Source: Metopolophium dirhodum
Lineage: Eukaryota > Arthropoda > Insecta > Hemiptera > Aphididae
Direction: 5' to 3'
Assembly (NCBI RefSeq): GCF_019925205.1
Contig: NC_083568.1
Location: 6,590,237-6,654,236 of the forward strand
Length of the DNA stretch: 64,000 bases
The position numbers were made by a program, and so were the translations under genes. The notes under the pieces are model-generated. The model was given only the letters and a program-made list of their open reading frames with translations, was not told where the DNA came from and ran no database searches. Below, in pieces: positions 51,230 through 63,233 of the stretch. How positions within the stretch are numbered: the stretch's first letter is position 1; each line of letters opens with the position of its first letter.

Positions 51230-53200
51230 ATGAGGTGCCGAGCTGCATTGGGGGGGGGGGGGGAGGGGCGGCGCTCGGTATCCCGAGTTTGGCGCAGTTT
51301 CCGGGAATCGAATGATTTCCGATTCAGGCGCGACGGGCGGGACATTTTTAGGTGTTTACACGCGTATGATATACCGTGTGTATCGCTACAACTGATGTTA
51401 TTATATCACGCATATGCAGAGACGTGAGTGGTAGTCGATATAGATATGTGTTGAAACTTGAAAATGTGTTTTTCTAAAATTCTCGCGCAAAGTAATAATA
51501 ATAATATAATATATTGTAATATAATATGGTGTCGAAAGTGCGTGCGCTATCGCTGCAGCTGCGAGCCGGCGTGATATAATTTACACGGGCGCCAACGGTT
51601 TTGGGCGGTTGATGGGTGCGGGTGGGTTTCGGTGCGCCTGGGGTGGGGGGATGAGGGGGCGACGATTGCTCGGCAATGACAGATATAAACGAAAAGCGCC
51701 CCCCGATGGATGTCGTTATTATTTGTTTTTAACCGGAAAAAATTACACATGGAGCGAACGACCGTATACATTATTATTATTATTATATTGTGCAGTAATT
51801 GTCGTATATGCCGCCGTAATACGCGTGTAAAGCCATATCATCGCACTGCACTGCGGGGCGAGAGAGGGACGAAAAAAGCTATCGTGTGGCGGCATATAAC
51901 AATATAAAATACGATCGGGAATAATAATATATAGAACGTTCGCGGGAGGCGGAATGACTGTTAATTAAATTGATTAAAAGGGCACACACCGCCTCGCGCG
52001 CGCATTTATTATATTATATTTATATACGAACGCGGCGGCGGCGGCGGTGTGATCGATGGCCAGACCGAGCATCGAGTACCTATATAGCATATATATTATG
52101 TGTGCGTGTGTGTGTGTGTGCTTCAGTGTAGCTGGACGTGCGAGTAAATTGAACTCGGCCGCCGCCGCAGAGAGGGTGGAAATTTATCGCACGCCGATCG
52201 AATGAGAGAGGACGACGAATAAAAGGCCGACGGCCGTGTGGGACGGGGGGATAAAGAAAAAAAGTAGAAGTTAATTATTAACAATCGGAAAGCAAACTGG
52301 TACAAATTGTTGAACCGGAGCCAAACTGATTTATACACGCGGGGATCGCGAGCGAAAGAGATATAGAGAGTGATGAGAGAGTGAGTGAGAGGGATTGAGT
52401 GAGAGAGAGTGACGTGGGGGGCGAACGAGGGAGAGAGTAATATAGAATGTGCGTGTGAGAGAGATTATGTGTATTGTGTGTACAAAACCGCACACACTTG
52501 CACTATAGGTTATCCACTGCAATACGACCACAGCGTGTGTGTGTGTGAAAAAGATAGATAGAGTGAGCGAGAGGGGGTGTGTGACAGAGCGAGGAGCAGA
52601 CGGCGGCGGCGGCGGTATTGTCTTTTTTCGTATATAATAATAATATATGTATATACACCTATACCTACGTGTTCGTCTCTCCGCATTTACACCTCTATGT
52701 ATAGGTGCTACAGCTCGGCCGAAGAGACGATTTATTTCGAAGAGATTCGCCGGAGATTACGCGCGCGCGTTGCACCGACGACGACGTAAATCTCCGGCCG
52801 ATCGATATTATATTATTCGGTATGCGGCGACGGCGTCGTCGGTGACAGCGCTTTCGCGAAGACGAGTTGTTGTATTTCCAGCCGAGTGCCAAATCGTTAT
52901 TGCCGCGGGCGATCGTCCGATAAACTGCAACGCGAACGCGCCGCTCGCACCTGCCGCGATGACGGTCGTAAGAAATTCGTCGTCGTCGTTCGTTAAGGCC
53001 GGACCGACCGACCGACCGTCGTAAATTTATGCGAGTCTGCGAGTCGTCGCGATTTTTCTTCTTCTCCTCTTCCGTTCTGTTATCGCCCGAAATTATAATA
53101 ATATATATTGTATAGGTACCGCGCGAGACGACTATTCGCGGACGCATATGCGCGTGCGCGTCATTACACGCGGCTAGTGAAAATTTTGTAGTCATGACTC
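51230..53200. other. CpG- and GAGA-rich block, promoter-like
   Basis: It begins with a G-run (51250-51263), continues through CpG-rich sequence with GCC/CGG runs (52030-52050, 52600-52615) and GT and GA repeats, and ends in a dense CpG stretch with GTC/CGA repeats to about 53170. Overlapping frames on both strands (for example 52695-53195, minus, 166 codons) reflect the bias and carry no family motif. The combination of CpG density and GA repeats is what arthropod promoters and polycomb/GAGA-factor targets often show. No start codon with a good donor could be fixed. Confidence 0.4.
52351..52475. promoter_or_regulatory. GAGA-repeat cluster
   Basis: Many GAGAG and GAGTGAG units occur in about 125 bases, for example GAGTGAGAGAGAGTGA near 52408. 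These match the GAGAG core bound by GAGA-factor-type proteins in insects. Binding is inference, and a decayed (GA)n microsatellite would look the same. Confidence 0.4.
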
Positions 53201-54699
53201 AGCCGTGATGACTTTGAAAATATTGCATAATATTCTATAAGAAAACGTCAAATAAGACCCCCCAAAAATTGAACGCATGATGGTAAATAATCTCTAGCGG
53301 GTTTTTTTATTTTGTTTTTAATTGGTTTGATACGATCTGCGCAATTTTTGTACAATAAACTTAAACGATGTTGAAATTACGTTTTACATGAAGTCGACTT
53401 GATGTATGAAGACGTCCACGGACAACACTCCTGCAGTCTGCAGTGCAGTTAAAATTTATATTTATTAAAACCGACAATACCGATCGCAATGAGACGCGTT
53501 GAATGACGATTAGAGTTCGGGACGATGACACAGAGTTTTCTTTTCCATAGATAATTCATTATATTTACAAAAACATATAATGCATCAGTGACCAATGATA
53601 AGTTCAGAGACTCAGAGCATTTTATTGATATCATACGATTTTCTAATTGCTTATTCGCACACGCATGTTTAGACAAATTGTATGTCCGCAAACCTAACGA
53701 TATGTTATAATAATATTGTATAAGTACTATAATGTGCTCGCGGGCTCGTATATGATACATAAAATATAAAATATGGTCGAGCGACAAAAAAAAATAAACA
53801 TTTTCGTATCGGCCTTTGCGCGGATCCGCTATACGTCTCGATGCCGCAGTCTCGCGTCCATATAATTATATACGTACCTATATACCTTCACGGACGGACC
53901 GCGTGCGCATATCATTATAATAATATACAATAATATTACATTATATCATGCCTACACGACAATAATAATATATTGTAATTCTGCAACGTCTACGCCGCCG
54001 TGAGAACCGTGATGAATGGCGCATACGCCGCACGTCACGATCAGACACGATGTCAAACGCCGTATAATATAGGCTCGTAATATATACGACCCTCGTATAA
54101 GTGTGCTCGCGCTTGTGTGTGTGTGTGTGCCAGAAGCGTTTTTAGCATTCCTGCGCCTGTGGGGGGGATGGAGAGGACCGGTAATATAGTAATGCTTTTA
54201 ACGGTACATACATGTATATATGTATATATTATGTGTGTGCGATGTGTGCGAGACGAGCGCGTGACGCGAATGCGTAAAGGGTCGCGCGACCGAATAGGTG
54301 ACACGCACCTCGGACCGATCTTCAGTGTATTGCATAGGTACCTATCTATACTTTTCCAAGGAGGGTCCAAAGTTTTTTTTTTATCTCGTTTCCCGGCCCC
54401 GTCGCCGATCCAAATATGCACCCCCACGAGCCGAGCTGCACGTCGTATAAGCGACGACTTTTGAATTCGATCTCGATACACGTCGTCGTCGCCGCGTCTA
54501 AATACCGCGCCGTGACAACGCGCGTAGCGATTATATAATATCCCATCATCTCCTCGCGCCGAGTTCTCAGCTCCCTCTCCTCTCCACCGTCACATTCGCC
54601 CCCCCCCCGCCGCCGTGTACACGTGCATAGCGTATGATATGATGGGTTCGTTTTTCGGAATTTTATTTCCTAGCATCGACGCGTGTTCGCGGTCACTAC

Positions 54700-54703
<4 letters not shown>

Positions 54704-54731
<28 letters not shown>

Positions 54732-54732
54732 G
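54704..54732. repeat. (TA)n microsatellite
   Basis: A 29-bp TA run. Confidence 0.9.
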
Positions 54733-54749
54733 GTACGTCTGCATATATC

Positions 54750-54750
<1 letters not shown>

Positions 54751-54785
<35 letters not shown>
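54751..54785. repeat. (ATT)n microsatellite
   Basis: About 11 ATT units, only 18 bases after the (TA)n tract. Confidence 0.9.
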
Positions 54786-54786
<1 letters not shown>

Positions 54787-55566
54787 ACACACTGCCGGGT
54801 GGACCAAATGTATATTTACAGCACGCACACGGTGCACAACACTATATACGACATATACGTCCGCCACTCCCACGCTCTCTTTTACCAATCGAGAAGCACG
54901 TCCGAATTTGCATAGGATAACGAGGTGAATAATTATTATTGCTATTAATCCGGAGCCGGCCCCGGGGTTGTTGTATATACGTTTATTCGGTGTATTACAC
55001 TATATACCTATGCTGTGGTATATAATAATATAACGTATGTATGTGCGACGTTGACGTTTTATTATAAAATTGTATTATTACGGTGCAGTATATATAATAA
55101 CAATAATAATATATAATAATGTGTGTGTACCAGATTTCCGTTTATAAATGACTACCGGTGGAGTCGGTGCACCAGTTGTTGTCGGACAGTTGTAGGTACG
55201 CCGATGATTGGACGACACTCGACCCGGCCGCATAATAATGATAATAATATATTATAATCGTTTAAGTTATATCGTCGGCGTCGGTTTTCGGTCGGACAAG
55301 CTGTATTATATTATTATATTATAGTATATTACTATATTAGGTTTACTGTGTAACTCGGTGTAAGTACCTACGACGGTTAAAACTATACGACAGCGCGCGT
55401 ATACCACTTCGGGAAATGCATTAATTACGGTTCAACGCGTGTAACCGTTTTTGAATAATTGGAAAAATGGTAATTAGCGTCGCATTTTACTTGTTGCAAC
55501 TTAAGTCCGATATTATGCATAATAATAGACACACCGCGCCCAATTTTCGTCCGAACACCGTATTAA

Positions 55567-55718
55567 GGGGGATCGGTGGCGGACAGTTATCTCAGCTAAA
55601 AATACCAATATTTTTATTCCATCATAATGATCAACCTACCGTAATGCGATAATATTTTTAAAATTGATTGATTCGAACTTCTTAAAAACTGTCCGCCACT
55701 GTCCATCTGACGATCCCC
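55567..55718. mobile_element. small MITE with GTGGCGGACAGTT arms
   Basis: The left arm GGGGATCG + GTGGCGGACAGTT (55567-55588) is matched by the inverted right arm (55687-55718), in which the same two blocks are separated by about 11 extra bases. About 100 AT-rich bases lie between. The exact 13-bp GC-rich block in inverted orientation makes chance unlikely. The family is unknown. Confidence 0.6.
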
Positions 55719-56884
55719 AAGTACAATATTATATAACTGTTTGGAAAAAACTAATTGTATTTATTCGATATAACCATTGTGTACATAATCTAGTTCATAT
55801 TATTTACTTCAGTTTGATTACCGATTAAACACGAATATCGACTACGTAAAATGTTTGTCATTTTTTTATTGACATTTTCCAGACGATTATAATATAATGA
55901 GTTTTCTTCGAACCCTGCAGCATGTTATCAGAGTTCGTATAATATAATATGACGTGTAGATAACAACTACATATAATAATACCAATTTTGACGGGTCAAC
56001 GGTTAAAGAATCTCAATAAGCATGGGAAATATATTTTCTGGGTAGTATTTTATTTCGGACCAATTATGCCTGATTTAGGTTATTATAATTATTTTTTTTT
56101 TAAATCGATCTTAAGACTGATTACGCAATTAAACCCATTATGAATTATCAGTATCCACGTGCAGTACATTGCCATCGCTGCAATCATGGACTAGAGAATA
56201 ACAACGAAAAAACTTTGCGGGCGGAACCAACAGGCGGCGGTGTAACGCGCATATTAATATTAAAATAGTTTTAATATTTTCACCGAGGAAAGCATTAATC
56301 TTATTATAATATAATGAAATAATAACAACAACAAAAAATTACGTGCGACAAAAGAACGTTGGCCATTGTCGGCGACGTAAAATTAGGTATAATAGCAGTA
56401 TACGTACCTAACTCTTTTGTAATATTTTTAGATATTTTAAACGTCCGGACAAAACGGAAAGTACTTCCGGCGTCGCCGTCGATGTTCGGGCGCATTAACC
56501 GGAATTACAATTAGTTGTGCGTATCAAAATGCATTTATATGGTGTATGTGTTACCGGAAAAGTGTTGAATCCGGCATTCCATAAAATACCTAGGCGGCCT
56601 CCACAACAGTTAGGTATTATTGGGAAAAGTATATAACATTTACATATAATAATATAACGACTATAGGTTTTCTATAGAAGGCCGAACCTCGAGTGGGGCT
56701 GCAGTGTATAAAATTCATAAAAATTATACGATATTATACAAACATGGTCAGATAAAAATCTTAGACCGGCTGATGTTGGAGCCACGGTTCTATAGTTCCA
56801 TAATACCCGATTAAGGTCAAAGGTCACGTTGATTAAACACTATTAAATACATCATACTTTACCTAACATACCATTGGACATTAA
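55719..56884. other. AT-rich background
   Basis: Ordinary AT-rich sequence, with a 63-codon unrecognised minus frame at 56304-56495; nothing else seen. Confidence 0.5.
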
Positions 56885-56945
56885 CTATAGGTAAAAGGCA
56901 TGCATTCTATTAGGATTTCTATAGAATGCATGTCTTTAGTTATAG
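56885..56945. other. 61-nt imperfect hairpin, pre-miRNA-sized
   Basis: CTATAGGTAAAAGGCATGC... pairs with ...GCATGTCTTTAGTTATAG around a 10-base loop (TAGGATTTCT). The stem has a perfect 12-bp block CATGCATTCTAT next to the loop, a mismatch, a one-base bulge and a two-base mismatch further out. Size and imperfection fit a pre-miRNA, but it could equally be the centre of an old foldback transposon, since the flanks also pair weakly. The stem is visible; function is speculation. Confidence 0.35.
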
Positions 56946-57054
56946 TTTAAAATTACATTAAAATGTCATATATATTTTGCCAAACGGTATAATAGGGATT
57001 CAATAGAACGCATTATATATTCAACACTTTGTCGATAACATATTATGTAAATAT

Positions 57055-57246
57055 ATGGTGGACGTTTTCGCTCGTTTTCTTCTTTACGTTAACGGTCTTA
57101 GAACTGTGTTCGGCGTGGAAAACACTACGGACACAACTTGTGTGATACCACAGAACCACATAGAAGCGACATTCGATCAGCTGGTCGGGTTTGTGTATCC
57201 CTGCGGTATGAAGTATTGGACTCAAGACATTTTACCGTATCCGTAA
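57055..57246 (+). CDS. unrecognised 63-codon frame with coding-like composition
   Basis: The frame MVDVFARFLLYVNGLRTVFG... runs to TAA at 57244 and has mixed amino-acid use, three cysteines, a C-terminal WTQDILPYP, and more G/C at third positions than its surroundings. It lies in a short complex stretch between AT-rich flanks. It might be an exon, a small protein or a fragment of a mobile element. I cannot match it to a family, and no upstream promoter or splice site was secured. A 60-codon frame on the opposite strand covers the same bases. Confidence 0.2.
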   Translation: MVDVFARFLLYVNGLRTVFGVENTTDTTCVIPQNHIEATFDQLVGFVYPCGMKYWTQDILPYP

Positions 57247-57904
57247 TCTGATAAGATGTTGGTAACGTGTATTTATTACGATATTATAAAATAAATCCAT
57301 TGACCACGGACGACGACCGTTTTTAAATTATTCAAAGTTTTTTATGCATGGTATTGTCAGTATTGTCACATTTTGCTGTGAAATATGAATTAAATATTAT
57401 AATATTGTCATTTGACATTTTTCAAATAATTAATAATATTGATATGAAATGTTTAATTGATAACTTATAGACGCCCCGAGGAGACCGTCTTAAAGGCCAC
57501 AGTCACCCGATTTGGCCATAACACACAGTGTCTAAGGCCTGAGCCCTGCCGGTTATACATACCTACAATAATTATTCATACGATCGATTTATATCAAAAG
57601 ACAACGGACGCAACTCATTGTCAGTAGTCCCAGCGCATTCGCCGCTGACTAGTCGTATACGCATTTTTTTAAATAATAGTCCTGCTAATTGGTCGACACC
57701 GTAATTGGATCGCCCGCAGTGACTGCATACTGCCAGAAAAATCAAAAACGAATACATATATTATAATATTACATAATTTATATAGTAGGTACCTATATAT
57801 TATAAACGTATACGAAAAATACCCCAGAAACAGGTTAAGCGAATCTGATAAAAAAAAAAACGTACGACCATGTGGATCCATACGGCCGCAGACTATACGT
57901 TTTA

Positions 57905-57919
57905 GTATTATTATTATTG

Positions 57920-57956
<37 letters not shown>

Positions 57957-57957
57957 C
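57905..57957. repeat. (ATT)n microsatellite
   Basis: A 53-bp ATT array interrupted once by GTTGTT. Confidence 0.9.
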
Positions 57958-58657
57958 ATAAAACAGTGGGCTGAGTGCGACGCGGAAACTTTAGAACGTC
58001 ACGTAGTAGGAACGAAAATAATAAAAATAATATTATAATATACGTGCACGTGAAATACGTCTTCATTATAACCACGCGTGTGTTATCCTATTATATTACA
58101 CTGCGATATTGTATTATTAGTGCGTGTAACAACCTGCAACAACAATGATATTATTCAGGACTTGTAACACGACTGCAGTATAATATTATAATGTATAATA
58201 ATATTGTCCTATGAAACGGGTTGTGCCGCGATAGATTCGTATTCACGATAAACAAAAAAAAAATGTTTATAATATATAATATTATTATGTACCTACGAGT
58301 ATTATATTGTGTGTATACGCATTTTTGTACCCGTGACATCGGTGTTGGCGGCAGCGGACGACAGATAAAAAGTGAAAGAACTACCTATCCTGCCGAATGG
58401 CGAAACGCGCAATACCGAATAATATAGAGACGGACTTACGATTTGTTGATATTATAATGTAGTTACATAGACGAAGACGACGAGCGAGTGAGACAGAGAG
58501 AGAAATAAACATAGATTTACTGCTGCAATGAGTAGTGAGTACAACAGAGACGACCAGCCATGGTATAAATATTATATTATATTATATATGACGGAAAAAA
58601 CGTCCACTCGCTCGCAGCTGATTAATATTTGAATAGGACTTCGGCTCGTTTACTCGC

Positions 58658-58680
58658 GTATATATATATATATATATATA
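58658..58680. repeat. (TA)n microsatellite
   Basis: A 23-bp TA run. Confidence 0.85.
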
Positions 58681-60636
58681 CATAATATAAATTATATATA
58701 AGGTGCTCGTACGTATAATAGTATACCTATACCTATATATATATACCTACGTCTTGTCCGCGTGTATATTAACCTGAAAGTCGGACAAAATGATTACGTC
58801 GCTGCTGCACCGTAGTTGGCCTTTTGCGAATGAAATAACATATAATATAATACGACTGCTAAGTATAATATTATTATACGTCCCGTGGCCTGCGCCGGGA
58901 ACGTCCATATATAGAAATGTGCGCGTGTTTTATGCATAGTTAGGTATATACCTATTACCTATATATGCAAACGACAGCGTTTCCGAACACGTTTCAAAAG
59001 AGTTTCTAAAAAGCGATTGTATAACATTTTATTATTATTGCTATCGGTAAAATATTATATTATTATCGAGCGTAATTATGATGTTTTTTTAAGCTTTTGC
59101 AGCTTTATATAGATAGAATATACCTAGGTCACGATCTTCCGCATCTTCGATCCTCGCCATTCCTTATTGTACCCATACAATACGCGTACCATTATATAAT
59201 ATAATTGTTCGTATATCGACGGTCGTACATCGTGCGCGTACACGTGTACATAATAATATCGCACAATATTTATTATTTAATATGGCGACAAAAAGTCGTA
59301 CGTAAAAAGGACAGTGTCGTGTTTATTCGAACGCACGAGATTAGCGTGCGGTTTCTTTTTTTCTTCATAATGCGTATTATTATTATAATAATATAATATA
59401 ATATAATATTACTATTACACCACGACGAAACTATTTATTTTTACGAACAGAACGGCTACCAAATTTCGTACGGGGTACATTATTATATCTCGTATTATGT
59501 ACTATATATTATACGTTAAATGACCTTAAACGAATACTACCGATAAAACAATAGCATTATTATTTATTTTACGACGTGAAATAGAGGAGAAATGTCGACT
59601 TTGGGACTGCATTATAAAAGAACAAAAGAACAATTTAGGTTTATAAAATAAATCTTTTGATGTTTTATTCGTTTTTTTATATACATGGAAATGTATATAT
59701 ATGTCGCAAATCGTGTTTGAGTGAAATCGTTTGCAAATACTACGGGCTTAGGCTTCAGAGGCTATAAAAGTGGATAAACTCATCAGATATAGAACAACGC
59801 AATTAACAAAATAGCGTAGGAACTATAGGTACCTATACACTAAATTGTATGTCGTTATCTTCCAAAGATTTAAGTTGACACTTATTAGACACGAAACCAT
59901 CTGTTAGTTAATGACTCTAAAACAATTTTATTCAGCTATAATAGATAGACAAAATATATTTCAGTGCGTTGTATTTTAATTATTTTATTAATAACGATTT
60001 TGTTGTAAATCAATAGAATTTACTGCCCTTTCATATTGATTACTTAGTATAATTTGATAGTTACATTTTTGAGTGTATCGCAAAGATTATAATGTATTTT
60101 ATATATTATTATCGTTATAACATTTAGATTTAAAGTTCATTTATAATTATTCTTCGTTTCTTTATTATTATAAATATTAAACACTCTTTAAAATGTGTTG
60201 GAATTCACGTCAACGGGTCAACGTAGTAATACCAATATAGACTTCTCCTGATCAAAATTTGAAATAAATCAAGGAAGATGTTAGTAAGCAACTTCAGAAT
60301 AACTGCAGTGACTGTAAGATGGCATTTTTCTATTTTGTAACAGTAATAAATTAGCACCTGTATACACTAGTATACACGACTTACAGGGACAACGGGTGCA
60401 ACCGACATATATTTAGAGAGATAAAAACGCAATATCTCTTATTCAAATCAATTTTTAATATTAATAAAAACAAAAGTTATTTTGTTGTTGGTTATTTATA
60501 TTTGTCAGTTATCTATGTCACGTCGTATTATAATATATATATATATAAAAAAAAAATAAAAGTTATAGTAATGTCGTTGATAAATGCATTTGGCTTTTAT
60601 AAAAAAAAAATATATAAGTAACATTTAAATGAATAC

Positions 60637-60648
60637 AATAATTTATAA
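60637..60648 (+). repeat. target-site duplication, left of SINE copy 2
   Basis: AATAATTTATAA recurs at 60970-60981 after the poly(A) tail. Confidence 0.85.
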
Positions 60649-60660
60649 GGGGGGACGAGG

Positions 60661-60671
60661 TGGCCGAGCGG
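60661..60671 (+). promoter_or_regulatory. pol III A box of SINE copy 2
   Basis: TGGCCGAGCGG, identical to copy 1, 12 bases from the element start. Confidence 0.8.
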
Positions 60672-60702
60672 TATAACGCGACGGATTCGGCACAGCCGGT
60701 CC

Positions 60703-60713
60703 GAGTTCGATCC
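60703..60713 (+). promoter_or_regulatory. pol III B box of SINE copy 2
   Basis: GAGTTCGATCC, identical to copy 1 and normally spaced. Confidence 0.82.
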
Positions 60714-60969
60714 TCGACCACTGGGCGGCATTTTTTCTCCGTGCAAGTCACGGTGTCCGGAGAACAAGTGCCGCCATCCCCCCACCCCGGGGCACGGCAG
60801 AAACCTACGGGTGCCCCATTAGAAATTCTGCCAAACACAACACACACGTGTACCAACCTACCCAATATAAAACCTACCAAACCTACCCAATATAAAACCT
60901 ACAGTACCCTCCCCACACCCAATGGCCTATGTTGCCGCGGGTTACTCAATAAAAAAAAAAAAAAAAAAA

Positions 60970-60981
60970 AATAATTTATAA
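60970..60981 (+). repeat. target-site duplication, right of SINE copy 2
   Basis: This is an exact second copy of the 12 bases at 60637-60648. Confidence 0.85.
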
Positions 60982-62844
60982 ATATGGAACTTTAATATTA
61001 CAGGTAGGCTGCACCTATACACAATGGTATTGTTTGTACGTTGAGGTAAATTTATAGAAACGTTACTGGGTATATGTTTATAATATATATATTATATAAT
61101 TACAACAATAACTTGATGAATGGAAATGTTTTGATCCAAAACAAACGATTTTTGTGCTGTACATATATTACTGTCCATAAATTAATTTCAAGTGTACTGA
61201 TATAAACGTCGTCTCTTCGTTTATATACAAGCGACTTTCTTTACCACTATTTATATTTTATAATAATAAAATATACAATGTGTAGCTCTTGTTTTGTACA
61301 AAATCAGTAAACACATAATATAAGGTCATTGTAATATATCATATAATATTATTATGAACTTAATTGGATTTTAAAATGAACCTACTTTGTCACCTTTAAC
61401 GACCACTTCTTACGAATTCATATATTTTATAACCATATATTGTACAATGGTGATGATAATATATTATAACACCACGTGTTTCGTTACAGCATCTAAACGG
61501 AACGAATGATTCATTAATGGTTTTTAATTTTCTCGGACCCGTTAAAGTCTTCAAATATTTTTATCATAATATTGTCGTTTACTCGCTCTTACCTATTTGT
61601 TGAATGTAGATTATTCCTTAAAAAATCTGTAAATCTTACTCCGTCCTCGAAAACATTTTCCGGTTTCAACGGGGTATAGTTGCGTACATATTATATTATG
61701 TTTATGTATGTACCTATATAAAATAATAAAATTATAAGTCAAATAGACCAGTTTGAATAAGCATCACCTTTAAACTGTTTAATCGGATTTCGATTGGTTT
61801 AACCATCAATTCGTTGCGTTTAACATTTTCGATTAAACGCGTACAGAAATAGAATCATGTGGTACGTAACACTTCGATCAAAAGGTCGTTGATCGATTCA
61901 AAATGGATAAAAATATAAAAGTTATATTACAATATACATATAAGACGGCGTGCTTTTGAAAGACGCGCGATTTAGTTAGTGTCAATATAACGTTACGCTC
62001 AACTGCACCCTGTGCAGTGGGCGCAGAGGGAATCGAAGGAAACCGGAGGGTCCGTCAAACGATTTGAACCGTCAAACAAACAAACGCGAACGAACGAGTA
62101 TTAAAAACCGAGTGTGTTTGATGAGAAAAGTATAACATATAATGGAAAAGTGGAAAAGTTTCGGGTTTCGGAGAGTTAGCGTTGGCATATATGGTGTACA
62201 ACAAAAGACGCTGCTGCTGCACTGCCGGATGTATTATATAATATAATATAATATGTATTATTATCGTGTGTTTTGTGTACACGACGAATCACCGTCGTCG
62301 CCTGCAGCCTATATACGTATATAATATATCGACGAGGGGCCGCAAACCGATTCAAGGGCCGCTGTAAGTCGCGTGTCAAAACGGTCCGAGTGTCGTTTTT
62401 GCACAGTGCAAGACTGTTATTATTATATATAGTGTACAGTGTGTACCTACACACACGCGCGAATATGAGTACGTAACGATATGACATAATATTTATACAC
62501 TTCGTCTCATACGAGTGGTGGCAAAAAGCTATTTCCGAGACTGTTCCAACAATATTATATATATATATATAAGTACTCGGATGTCTGGATTTGAATTTCG
62601 GGGTTATATCCTGAAAGATTGCAGGCGCGGGGGTATTCGTAATTATTATATACGATATTTTGCGTCCACCGAACTATTCGAAAATTGTTATATTTTCATA
62701 TATATCAACCAATTATATTATACTTGTACTTACTGAAAAAAGTTTGTTTATGCATCGAAGCTTACCGAGATTTTTTGGATCGATTTTTATTTTTCACTAT
62801 GGACCACCAACACTAATGTTTATAGATTCAGGTGTGAGTATACT
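60982..62844. other. AT-rich background with one CpG patch
   Basis: Mostly AT-rich without motifs. A CpG patch with 5'-UTR-like composition lies at about 61945-62110, and overlapping short frames at 62176-62487 show no domain. No gene is supported. Confidence 0.45.
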
Positions 62845-63233
62845 CAATGTCGTAGCCTCGAGGGGTATATGATGGGGGTAGACTGTATTACCTACATAGA
62901 TAAAAAAAAGTAATGATAGTTGTTTTGGCTGAAAAATAAAATGTTATCAGTTTTTGAACAATCACCCAACGAATAATTTATTAAGCTATGTAAATATTAT
63001 GGGCACAGAACAATATTACACAGCAGCTAATATAAGTGGTTAAAAAGGAGAAAGTTAAAAGTTTAAAATCATAGAAAATATAGATATAATTACATTGATG
63101 ACGATGGACTTGATCATGTTTGAATATACATATTTTTGCATATTATAAACAAATCATACATATAGGTACCTAATAGAAAAAAATGTTTTATTAGCCCCCC
63201 CCCCCACTTTCAGAAATCCTGGCTCCGCCACTG
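62845..63233. mobile_element. hAT-like miniature inverted-repeat element
   Basis: The left end CAATGTCGTAGCCTCGAGGG then GATGGGGG, and the inverted right end CAGTGGCGGAGCCAGGATTT then a G-run (C-run on the plus strand at 63196-63206), match the end type of 13390-13539 and 27919-28226. The 390-bp interior is AT-rich and non-coding. The left terminus has decayed more than the right. No exact target duplication was seen. Confidence 0.5.

Larger units (their letters stand above)
53201..55566. other. mixed background with CpG patches
   Basis: AT-rich sequence with a 112-codon unrecognised minus frame (53449-53787), CpG patches near 53810-53910 and 54240-54620, and TA and ATT arrays. Frames at 54053-54481 on both strands mirror each other through the CpG bias. 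No gene is supported. Confidence 0.4.
57247..60636. other. AT-rich background, no gene seen
   Basis: It contains ATT and TA arrays, poly(A) runs and AATATTAT palindromes; short frames on both strands are low-complexity. Confidence 0.5.
60649..60969 (+). mobile_element. tRNA-derived SINE, full-length copy 2
   Basis: The head is the same as in the 12162 copy: A box TGGCCGAGCGG at 60661-60671 and B box GAGTTCGATCC at 60703-60713, the same CCGTGCAAGTCACGGTGTCC body and an AATAAAAAA tail with about 20 A. Perfect 12-bp target-site duplications flank it. It differs from copy 1 by scattered substitutions and by an internal tandem duplication around 60855-60900 (ACCTACCCAATATAAA twice), which explains most of its extra length. 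The 105-codon minus frame (60563-60880) over it is not a gene. The long intact tail suggests it is fairly young. Confidence 0.93.

Noticed and set aside
52695..53195. 166-codon minus-strand frame
   Set aside because: Arginine- and serine-rich product of CGA/CGG repeats, mirrored by a 125-codon frame on the plus strand. No family motif.
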